Assembly: GCF_000935355.1 (NCBI RefSeq)
Contig: NZ_JXZC01000001.1
Coordinates: 372,001 to 436,000 of the forward strand
Length of the DNA stretch: 64,000 nt
Direction: 5' to 3'
Source: Rossellomorea aquimaris
GTDB taxonomy: Bacteria > Bacillota > Bacilli > Bacillales > Bacillaceae_B
Positions 9,638-16,682 of this stretch are shown here, in pieces. Position 1 is the stretch's first letter. Each line of letters starts with the position of its first letter. The translations under genes and the position numbers were made by a program. The notes under the pieces are model-generated. The model did not search any database. It had not been told where the DNA came from and saw only the letters and a program-made list of their open reading frames with translations.

Positions 9638-10721
9638 ACAGATCAAGATGGATTTACTGAATCCTTTTACGACGAGTGTAGGGACAGAAACGGATAAAAC
9701 GATTATTCTCGTTGAAGTGAAATCAGCATCAGGTTTATCAGGATGGGGGGAGTCGGTCGCGATCACCCAGCCGATCTATAACGAAGAAACGGTGGCAACC
9801 AACTGGCATATGATGTGTGACCACTTGATTCCTCTTCTTCAGGGGGAAGCGGTCCAACATCCTGATGAGGTGTCCGGAAGATTTAAGAAAATCAGAGGCA
9901 ATTATAATGCGAAAGCGGCCATCGAAGGTGCTGTTTGGGACCTATATGCAAAGGAAAACAACCTCCCGTTAGCAAAAGCACTAGGGGGGACGAAAGATAA
10001 AATAGAAGTGGGAGTAAGTGTAGGCATTCAGCAATCCGAGACCCGTATGCTCAAACAAATTGAAGACTATTTGAAAGAAGGTTATAAAAGGATCAAGGTG
10101 AAAATTCAACCAGGATGGGATGTCGGGATCATCAGGTCGATTCGACGGGAATTTCCGAAGATTCCACTCATGGCCGATGCAAACTGCGCTTATTCACTGA
10201 ATGACATTGAAATCCTCAAAGCTCTGGATGAATTCGATCTGATGATGATTGAACAGCCGTTGGATCATGATGATATCATTGATCACGCTAAGCTGCAGTC
10301 TCAACTTAAAACGCCTATCTGTTTAGATGAGAGTATTCACAGCTTTGAGGATGCAAGAAAAGCCATTGAACTCGGAAGCTGTAAAATCATTAATTTGAAA
10401 ATAGGACGTGTAGGAGGACTTACTGAATCAAGGAAAATCCATGATCTATGCATAGAGCACGATATACCTATGTGGTGCGGGGGGATGCTTGAAGCAGGAA
10501 TAGGAAGGTCTCACAACATTGCCATCACGTCATTAGGGAATTTCACCCTGCCTGGCGATACGGCACCATCTTCTCATTATTGGAAGCGGGATATCATTCA
10601 ACCTGAGGTGGAAATGGAGAATGGATATATAGTTGTACCTGAAGCGCCCGGTATTGGATACAAACCGGACTTGGACCAGATCGAAGCGTTGACTATGTAT
10701 AGTAAAGTTTTTCATTTTTAA
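9612..10721 (+). CDS. Enolase-superfamily N-succinylamino acid racemase / o-succinylbenzoate synthase-like protein
   Basis: Member of the MLE subgroup, 369 residues from ATG 9612. Catalytic Lys pair KVK (162-164), metal ligands D189 (MADAN), E214 (IEQP) and D239 (CLDES), and the second base K263 (NLKIGRVGG) are all in place. The C-terminal [13 protein letters not shown] block is typical of NSAR/OSBS enzymes, which share one family, so sequence alone does not separate menaquinone OSBS from N-succinylamino acid racemase. No other men gene is nearby, while a GNAT acyltransferase and an M20 amidohydrolase are in the same operon, which favours the racemase. A GTG at 9600 is a possible longer start but has poorer spacing. 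Confidence 0.85.
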   Translation: MEIKRIILRQIKMDLLNPFTTSVGTETDKTIILVEVKSASGLSGWGESVAITQPIYNEETVATNWHMMCDHLIPLLQGEAVQHPDEVSGRFKKIRGNYNAKAAIEGAVWDLYAKENNLPLAKALGGTKDKIEVGVSVGIQQSETRMLKQIEDYLKEGYKRIKVKIQPGWDVGIIRSIRREFPKIPLMADANCAYSLNDIEILKALDEFDLMMIEQPLDHDDIIDHAKLQSQLKTPICLDESIHSFEDARKAIELGSCKIINLKIGRVGGLTESRKIHDLCIEHDIPMWCGGMLEAGIGRSHNIAITSLGNFTLPGDTAPSSHYWKRDIIQPEVEMENGYIVVPEAPGIGYKPDLDQIEALTMYSKVFHF

Positions 10722-10874
10722 TGAGATCAGTCGAATTTCAAAACAGATATCATTAAGCGAACACTTGTTCTTTAATGTATTATTAGGCAAGTTGGTGAGG
10801 AAATGGCCGTAAAATCGAGAAAAACAAAGATATTAAAAAGCGTTAACTTGAAAATATATCACAAACTACACGAA

Positions 10875-10902
10875 AAAATTGAGCATGGGGAGCCCCATGC
10901 TC
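10875..10902 (-). terminator. Terminator of the Cys/His-rich gene
   Basis: GAGCATGGGG and CCCCATGCTC form a 10-bp stem (10881-10902). On the minus strand it is followed by AATTTTTTCG, so it acts for the gene ending at 10969. A weaker AACCCCT/AGGGGTT pair at about 10926-10965 lies closer to the gene. Confidence 0.75.
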
Positions 10903-10968
10903 ATAGAGAGTGAGTAATTAACTAACCCCTTTATCAGATAAAACGATCAGTGGAATAGGGGTTTTCAC

Positions 10969-11283
10969 TTAGAAATTGCGGTTGCATTTAGGACAATTAC
11001 ATTTATGGTGATGATTATTCTTATGGCATCCACAATGGTGTTCATGCATTTTACATCCGCAATCGCGATGGTGATCTTTTTTATGACATTTACAGTCGTG
11101 TTTGTCCATTATTTTAAAACATTTCACTTCTTGTTCTTCGAATTCTCTTCTTCTTGGCTTATCGCAAACATCATAGTCATCATCGCATGAACAGTGGATG
11201 AACATCAAGTTGTCCCAAAAACGGCAACGATGAAAATCATCTCTTCTGCTTCTTTCACACTGATTAAAAAATGGGAACCACAT
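10969..11283 (-). CDS. Cys/His-rich small protein of unknown function
   Basis: 104 residues with 15 Cys and 13 His. The C-terminal half is a near-continuous array of CxC, CxxC and HH motifs (CKCHKKDHHRDCGCKMHEHH region), and the N-terminal part is aromatic and basic. I chose ATG 11283 (MWFPFF) because AGGGGGA lies nine bases upstream; the frame is open eleven codons further. The composition suggests metal binding or a cross-linked structural protein such as a spore coat component, but no known coat family was recognised. The bases 11317-11630 upstream hold no gene I can support; an imperfect palindrome (GTCAAGGTAGACCTCGAC) at about 11311-11328 may belong to its promoter. Confidence 0.6.
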   Translation of the reverse strand: MWFPFFNQCERSRRDDFHRCRFWDNLMFIHCSCDDDYDVCDKPRRREFEEQEVKCFKIMDKHDCKCHKKDHHRDCGCKMHEHHCGCHKNNHHHKCNCPKCNRNF

Positions 11284-11630
11284 ACTAAATCCCCCTAACT
11301 TATATAAAATTGTCAAGGTAGACCTCGACTTACTCTATACTATGCAACTTTGTCCACTGTGCTTGGGCAGGAGTCATAATTTCTATGTGTTTTAATCAGA
11401 TTATGTGAGAGGAGATGCTCATTTGTTTGAAGATTAGATGAAAAAACTGAAATCAATATAGACGGGAATATATCGAGGAGGGGAGAGGGGGCATCACCAA
11501 ACTCAAGTGTTCGGAAAAGGACATCACTGCAGATCCTTTTTATATGGCCGGAATCAGAATGATTTATTTTATAATGCACAACATCAACGAAAATGAGAAA
11601 AAATTAGCTGTAAATGTAATAGTATGTCTC

Positions 11631-12167
11631 TTATTTTGTGTAACGGTTGGCATAACTGGAAGCGACGAAGGCATCGGGTTTAATTTTCGGCTCCACACCC
11701 ATTGCTTCCATCCTTGCGACCATTTCCTTAACAAACTTGCTTGTTTTATTCTGTTTTCCAGCTCCAATATCAATATGTCCTTCCATTGAAAATGTAGCTC
11801 CTTCATAAAGAAATGGAAGGATTATATCAATCAACTGATTTTTTCTTTCCTCAGTAAATAACGAAACTATTTCCTCGGATAAAGACAATTCGTAGGAAAT
11901 CCGCTCATGCAATTGCAGCATTCTCCTGGGGATTAACACTTTTCTAATGCATGCCCACACACCATTTCCTTCATTTAATATCACAATTCCTGTTATGAAG
12001 GTGGTATGTGATTGATGAACTTGAGAATCAGTCCCCACCATTAATCGATAGTTACCATTTGGCTCCACTCGCATGAACTTTACAATATGTTCAAAGACCT
12101 TGTCAAATGACATACCATTTTCCTGTAGATTTTGAAATGAGAAGTAATTATCATTACAGTTTTTCAT
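11631..12167 (-). CDS. ykuK: YkuK-family RNase H-like protein (DUF458)
   Basis: 178-residue protein of the YkuK family, which has an RNase H-like fold. The block YRLMVGTDSQVHQSHTTFIT near residue 45 and the later HIDIGAGKQNKT and KPDAFVASSYANRY are family hallmarks, with acidic residues (D in GTDSQ, E/D in the EGHIDIG part) in the places expected for a nuclease-like centre. Activity and partners are not established for the family. It is monocistronic here, flanked by weakly conserved intergenic DNA. Confidence 0.85.
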   Translation of the reverse strand: MKNCNDNYFSFQNLQENGMSFDKVFEHIVKFMRVEPNGNYRLMVGTDSQVHQSHTTFITGIVILNEGNGVWACIRKVLIPRRMLQLHERISYELSLSEEIVSLFTEERKNQLIDIILPFLYEGATFSMEGHIDIGAGKQNKTSKFVKEMVARMEAMGVEPKIKPDAFVASSYANRYTK

Positions 12168-12323
12168 CTTGTCAAATCACAGCTTTCTTAACCAATTTGT
12201 GAATGGAGAGATAAGATCTTATCAATATTCTATGATAAGAATTTATTATCGTGTGAGGAAAAAAATGCAGGCGGATCTGTTTTGGCCAAAGCCTTTGTCC
12301 TTTACAACAACACCCACATGAAA

Positions 12324-12363
12324 CAAGAAGGGTTTGAGCAAGGCAAGAAGGGTTTGAGCAAGG
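12324..12363. repeat. 20-bp perfect tandem duplication
   Basis: The unit CAAGAAGGGTTTGAGCAAGG occurs twice with no gap (12324-12343 and 12344-12363) in a non-coding stretch between ykuK and the VOC gene. The rest of 12168-12489 shows no supportable gene. Two copies only; probably replication slippage. Confidence 0.9.
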
Positions 12364-12489
12364 AAGTCTCGAATTAAATAAGTGGTAGATATTTTTGATC
12401 TTTCTATAAAAGAATACGATTGCTGAATTAGAGGTCATCTTTCAGTAATTCAAGAAAAGGTTTTAAAATAGAAAAAAGGGGGAGGCTTT

Positions 12490-12885
12490 ATGCCAAAAGG
12501 ATTGCTTCATCATATTGAAATATATGTATCGGATTTAAAAAGTTCAATTGATTTTTGGAGTTGGCTTCTTGAGGAACTAGGCTATAGTCTTTTCCAAGAA
12601 TGGGAAAGTGGTCAAAGTTGGAGATTAGGAGATACATATATTGTTTTTGTACAAACAGAAGAACGGTTTCTGGACGTTCCATATCATAGATGTCGAGTAG
12701 GTTTAAATCATTTAGCATTTCATGCAGAGTCACGAGAACACATTGATGATATGACTATGAAATTAAAAAATAAGGGAATAAACATTCTATATACAGACCA
12801 GCATCCATTTGCAGGTGGAGATGATTATTATGCTGTTTACTTTGAAGACCCTGACAGAATTAAAGTCGAACTTGTGGCCCCATAA
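12490..12885 (+). CDS. VOC (glyoxalase/bleomycin resistance) family protein
   Basis: 131-residue metal-dependent VOC-fold protein with paired beta-alpha-beta-beta-beta modules: HHIEIYVSDLKSSIDFW at the start, GLNHLAFHAESRE in the middle and YYAVYFEDPDRIKVELVAP at the end. The His in HHIE, His in LNHLAFH and Glu in KVELV match metal-ligand positions. A strong ribosome binding site (GGGGGAGG) precedes ATG 12490. The family covers lyases, dioxygenases and resistance proteins; the substrate cannot be assigned. Confidence 0.85.
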   Translation: MPKGLLHHIEIYVSDLKSSIDFWSWLLEELGYSLFQEWESGQSWRLGDTYIVFVQTEERFLDVPYHRCRVGLNHLAFHAESREHIDDMTMKLKNKGINILYTDQHPFAGGDDYYAVYFEDPDRIKVELVAP

Positions 12886-13500
12886 TAATTCAAGCTTATA
12901 AGGAAAAGTGAGTTGCACAGAGTTATATCGAAAACGGGAGGTAGAGGATAACGTTATCTTTCGTTTGCTTAAGATTTGTTTATAGTTTACATAATATCTA
13001 TTATCGGTACCCAAATAAAATAATATATTTCCGTCTCGTATCAAAAGTATACTGTTAATAATGAGACAAAAGAAAAAAATAAGACCGATTTAATCTGTTC
13101 TTTAATTATCATTCATTTGATTCTAATGTTATCTATTCGTTATGTTTTCTGATGAACTTAGTCTGATCAGCGATTTCATTATTTATATTAAGAATTACTT
13201 GATCTCTGTAAGATTATTTTCAATTTGATTGCTAATATAACTATTTTCAATTTTTATCTTGATTTGTCTGATAATTCATTTTTGGTATTAAGATATCAAT
13301 TTGCTAACTAACATTCCAATCCAGCTGTTTGTTAATCCATTTTTTGAATTAGTTTACATAATATAAACGTTGATTGTCTATTTCATTGCTATCGACTTTC
13401 TATCATATTAAGCAATCTTTTGGTTGTTACGACCTGAACTAATAACGATTATTACTAAATAAATCTAACTACCTCCCTCCTCTTCATGTACAACCCAAAG
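12886..13500. other. AT-rich intergenic stretch without a recognisable gene
   Basis: More than 600 bases, clearly richer in A+T than the neighbours, with stops in all frames. A 15-bp direct repeat TAGTTTACATAATAT occurs at 12983-12997 and 13350-13364, and its second copy extends into the palindrome-like GTTTACATAATATAAAC. No tRNA, ncRNA or decayed reading frame was recognised. It may be a remnant of an inserted element. Confidence 0.5.
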
Positions 13501-13542
13501 AAAAAGCATAAAGAGTTCACATTTCTGAACCTCTTTATGCTT
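13501..13542 (-). terminator. Terminator of the staygreen-family gene
   Basis: AAGCATAAAGAG (13504-13515) pairs with CTCTTTATGCTT (13531-13542), with a nested TTCA/TGAA pair. On the minus strand it ends in GCTTTTTC, 14 bases after the stop codon. Confidence 0.9.
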
Positions 13543-13555
13543 GAGTGCTTGAGCA

Positions 13556-14014
13556 CTATTTCAATAAATATTGTCTTGGTGTCCCGAAATAAAGCGTTTG
13601 CTGAAATTCCGTGAATACGGATTCAAAGCAGATGATGATGGGTGCATCCAGAAGCCATGGATAATACGTGTAAAACCCTTTATCCCCGTTCACCATTGCT
13701 GCCAGCGCCAATGGGAGCTCCTTTTTGAAAATCATAAACCGTACTTTGGAAAGCTGTTGATCAAATTCCCCCCCACTCACATACACGGTTCCTCGAAGGG
13801 TGTATTGACCAAGGTCTCTTCTCCATTCTCCTAACACTTCGTCTCTCATGGATGGATTGATCTTCTCCAGATCAAAGTGACAACCGACGCTCAAAAATAG
13901 TTCACCCGTAGTATCAGAATGAGTCAATGTGTATTTTCGGTTATCAATGGGATTGAAGATTGAAGCTGGTGGCAAATACGTAACAGCTAGCTTTTCAGGC
14001 TTGAATTCACTCAT
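13556..14014 (-). CDS. Staygreen-family protein (bacterial SGR homologue)
   Basis: 152-residue protein matching the staygreen family: KPEKLAVTYLPPASIFNPID at the start, KYTLTHSDTTGELFLSVG in the first third, and the conserved LRGTVYVSGG and RFMIFKKELPLALAAM blocks. In plants SGR removes Mg2+ from chlorophyll a, and bacterial homologues have been reported to have Mg-dechelatase activity. This host has no photosynthesis genes in view, so the natural substrate is unknown; another tetrapyrrole is possible. The ribosome binding site AAAGGAGG precedes ATG 14014. Confidence 0.85.
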   Translation of the reverse strand: MSEFKPEKLAVTYLPPASIFNPIDNRKYTLTHSDTTGELFLSVGCHFDLEKINPSMRDEVLGEWRRDLGQYTLRGTVYVSGGEFDQQLSKVRFMIFKKELPLALAAMVNGDKGFYTYYPWLLDAPIIICFESVFTEFQQTLYFGTPRQYLLK

Positions 14015-14079
14015 GTTTAAGCCTCCTTTACAAAAATGGGCTTACAACAGAGTATGATAAAAGCCTAGAAATGGTTCAG

Positions 14080-14847
14080 CTATTTATTTGCTTTCCATTT
14101 TATCTTCATCAGGTTCCATTGATCATTTTCATAATACCAATAAGATGTGGCCGTTCCGATACCATCCGCCTTATAGGCACCGCTTATTTGCTGATAACCT
14201 TTTAAACCCTTACCAGGTTTGCCGATGATTTTCGTCGGCTCAAAAAATGCATAAGGTAGAACCATTAATTCCATAGGTTCATTTAAGGTTCCGTCCGTGT
14301 AAATCCCCAATCGATCGTAATCTTCTTTGCGGTCACGTAAATCGACAGTGTAGGATTGATTTGTATCTACAAAGGTAATAGAAGCTTTGTAATCATCTTC
14401 AAATTGAGCCTGAATCGTTAATGGCTCAGGTAACCCGATATCGACCAATTTATTATCAGCTAATGTATGGAGCGCTACATTATAGAGTCCACCGCTTCCC
14501 CCTGTAGCTGAAGAATAAAGCATGTCCTTTACTCCATCATGATTTAGATCCACGAATTGGATTTTCGGCTCATAGCCACCCTCGTAATCAATTCGAATCT
14601 CACTGCCTTCAGACGTTTTAATATCCGCCCAGATTTGTTTCAGGAACAGGGCATCAGGAGAAAACGGTATCGCCTTAAGTGTAATCGTATCCTTTTTACC
14701 ATCTCCGGTTACATCTTTTTTATAAACATTAACGGTCATTTCATTCACAGGCTGTTTCTCAAGAGGTTCACTGGAAAAGTTCCCAGCTATGGCATGGAGG
14801 GACATAACAAAGAAAGCACCGAAAGCAAATAGTAATTCTTTTCTCAT
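14080..14847 (-). CDS. Secreted VCBS/FG-GAP-like protein
   Basis: 255 residues beginning with a signal-peptide-like MRKELLFAFGAFFVMSLHAIAG. Two acidic loops, DVTGDGKKD (about 48-56) and DLNHDGVKD (about 100-108), have the Dx[DN]xDG pattern of calcium-binding EF-hand-like or FG-GAP repeats. The C-terminus GTATSYWYYENDQWNLMKIKWK is a typical domain end. It is probably exported and associated with the envelope. No enzymatic motif was seen and the function is unknown. RBS GAGGAGAGA precedes ATG 14847. Confidence 0.75.
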   Translation of the reverse strand: MRKELLFAFGAFFVMSLHAIAGNFSSEPLEKQPVNEMTVNVYKKDVTGDGKKDTITLKAIPFSPDALFLKQIWADIKTSEGSEIRIDYEGGYEPKIQFVDLNHDGVKDMLYSSATGGSGGLYNVALHTLADNKLVDIGLPEPLTIQAQFEDDYKASITFVDTNQSYTVDLRDRKEDYDRLGIYTDGTLNEPMELMVLPYAFFEPTKIIGKPGKGLKGYQQISGAYKADGIGTATSYWYYENDQWNLMKIKWKANK

Positions 14848-14955
14848 GATTCTCTCTCCTCGATAGAAAATGATTCCCTTTTATTTTCACCAAAGAAGGA
14901 AAATCTATGTAATCAAATCCTTACTTTTCGCATCTTTCTTAGCAAAAAAACTCAA

Positions 14956-14990
14956 AAAGGACCAACCACGAATAAGGTTGGTCCTTTCAT
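14956..14990 (-). terminator. Terminator of alsT
   Basis: AAAGGACCAACC (14956-14967) and GGTTGGTCCTTT (14976-14987) form a 12-bp stem; the minus strand continues in TTTTTGAG. Confidence 0.9.
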
Positions 14991-14991
14991 G

Positions 14992-16419
14992 CTATTTTTG
15001 TTCTGTTGTCGTTTCAGGTTTTGCTTCCCAGCTCTCAATTCCTTTTAAGCCTTTAATAGAGTTGGAGTAGAAAACAGGATCTTTCCCTTGTTTCTTCTGT
15101 TCACGGTAATCCTTTAGTGCGGATATGGCGATCTTAGCTAATAGCGTAATAGCGATTAAGTTGATGATCGCCATTAGACCCATGAATAAATCTGCCAGGC
15201 TCCACACAATATCAAGTTTGACAACCGCTCCGAAAATCACCATGCCAAGAACGGCCATTCGGTAGATGAATAGAGTGACAGGGCTGTATTTAATAAACTC
15301 GATATTTGTTTCTCCGTAGTAATAGTTTCCGATAATCGAACTGAATGCAAATAAGAAGATAGCGACAGCGACAAATGTATCTGCCCATTCCCCTACATGG
15401 AAACTTAATGCTGCTTGCGTCAGCTGAATGCCATCGATTCCTGTTGTGTATTGGTCAGACAGGATGATCATGAAGGCTGTTGCTGTACAAATTAGTAATG
15501 TATCAGTGAAAACACCTAGAGTTTGAATAAGTCCTTGTTTAACAGGGTGAGTGACACCAGCAGATGCTGCTGCGTTCGGTGCACTACCCATTCCGGCTTC
15601 ATTTGAGAATAAACCACGTTTGATTCCCATCATGATGGCTGCACCGACCCCACCACTTGCTACTTCCCGGATACCAAATGCATTTTCAAAAATGATCACA
15701 AACATATTTGGCAGCATGGTAATGTTGGTGATCAGAATAAAGAAAGCTAGAATCAGATAAAGAACAGCCATGATCGGTACCACAATTTGAGTTACACTGG
15801 CGATTCGTTTTACTCCACCGAAAATGACAAGAGCCGTTAATACGGCGAGGATGATGCCGACAGTCATACGATCAAATGCATACGCTTCTTCCATTGCAAG
15901 TGAAATCGTATTGGATTGTACTGAGTTAAATACAAGGCCGAAACAGAATGTGATGATAACTGCAAATAGGATCCCCATCCAGCGGGCATTCAATCCCTTT
16001 TCCATATAGTAAGCGGGACCACCACGGTAGCCGTCTTTTCCGTCTTTCACTTTGTAAATTTGAGCAAGTGTACTCTCCACGAAGCTGGTCGCTCCTCCCA
16101 AAAGGGCGATCAGCCACATCCAGAATACTGCTCCTGGTCCACCGCCGGCAATCGCTGTCGCTACCCCAGCCAGGTTACCAGTACCGACACGGGATGCGGT
16201 ACTGATTGTGAAAGCCTGGAAGGAAGAGATGCCTCGTTTTCCTTCTGCTGAAATCGTGGTCTTATCTGTTAATAACCTTCCCATTTCTCCTAAGTAACGA
16301 AACTGTGCAAATTGTGTTCGGAATGAGAAATATAATCCCAATCCGATCAGCGCCACAATAAGGATGTATGACCACATATAATCATTCAAGGTACCTACTA
16401 AACTTGTGAATAACTCCAT
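14992..16419 (-). CDS. alsT: Alanine/glycine:cation symporter AlsT (AgcS family)
   Basis: 475-residue Na+/H+-coupled amino acid carrier with about eleven membrane segments. The AgcS signature appears as QAFTISTASRVGTGNLAGVATAIAGGGPG (about 69-97), and GIKRGLFSNEAGMGSAPNAAA and GIDGIQLTQAA are further family marks. Its place next to parC-parE is the same as for B. subtilis alsT, which supports the symbol. AgcS members carry alanine, glycine, serine or glutamine; the exact substrate is not decided by sequence. GGGGGAACAATT precedes ATG 16419. A large inverted repeat 140 bases upstream may be its operator. Confidence 0.93.
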   Translation of the reverse strand: MELFTSLVGTLNDYMWSYILIVALIGLGLYFSFRTQFAQFRYLGEMGRLLTDKTTISAEGKRGISSFQAFTISTASRVGTGNLAGVATAIAGGGPGAVFWMWLIALLGGATSFVESTLAQIYKVKDGKDGYRGGPAYYMEKGLNARWMGILFAVIITFCFGLVFNSVQSNTISLAMEEAYAFDRMTVGIILAVLTALVIFGGVKRIASVTQIVVPIMAVLYLILAFFILITNITMLPNMFVIIFENAFGIREVASGGVGAAIMMGIKRGLFSNEAGMGSAPNAAASAGVTHPVKQGLIQTLGVFTDTLLICTATAFMIILSDQYTTGIDGIQLTQAALSFHVGEWADTFVAVAIFLFAFSSIIGNYYYGETNIEFIKYSPVTLFIYRMAVLGMVIFGAVVKLDIVWSLADLFMGLMAIINLIAITLLAKIAISALKDYREQKKQGKDPVFYSNSIKGLKGIESWEAKPETTTEQK

Positions 16420-16558
16420 AATTGTTCCCCCTAGATGTTGTATTTATGACAAATAATGTTTAAACCTATGTATGTTTACCCATTCAGACACTTTCTTAAT
16501 CTATCAAAAAAAAATTGCCTATTCAACTGATAAATTCATCTTTTTGAAATAATATTAA

Positions 16559-16593
16559 TTGTTGTACAATTTTTTACGGGTATTGTACAACAA
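16559..16593 (-). promoter_or_regulatory. 12-bp inverted repeat upstream of alsT
   Basis: TTGTTGTACAAT (16559-16570) and ATTGTACAACAA (16582-16593) are perfect complements separated by 11 bases. The short arms plus long spacer, without a T tract, fit a protein-binding site better than a terminator. It does not fit the TnrA/GlnR box spacing. Confidence 0.55.
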
Positions 16594-16644
16594 TGCCGAA
16601 TGATTATACAATTATTATTCATTAATGATTCTATACGGATATAA

Positions 16645-16674
16645 AAAACGACCAGAAGCAGTTCTGGTCGTTTT
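16645..16674 (-). terminator. Terminator of parEC
   Basis: AACGACCAGAA (16647-16657) and TTCTGGTCGTT (16662-16672), loop GCAG; on the minus strand followed by TTTTATATCC. Confidence 0.92.
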
Positions 16675-16682
16675 ATTGCATG

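Noticed and set aside
11005..11190. Plus-strand open frame rich in Met, Val and Phe
   Set aside because: Antisense image of the Cys/His codons of the minus-strand gene.
12172..12438. 88-codon minus-strand open frame
   Set aside because: It is open only because of the 20-bp tandem duplication and has no ribosome binding site or recognisable motif.
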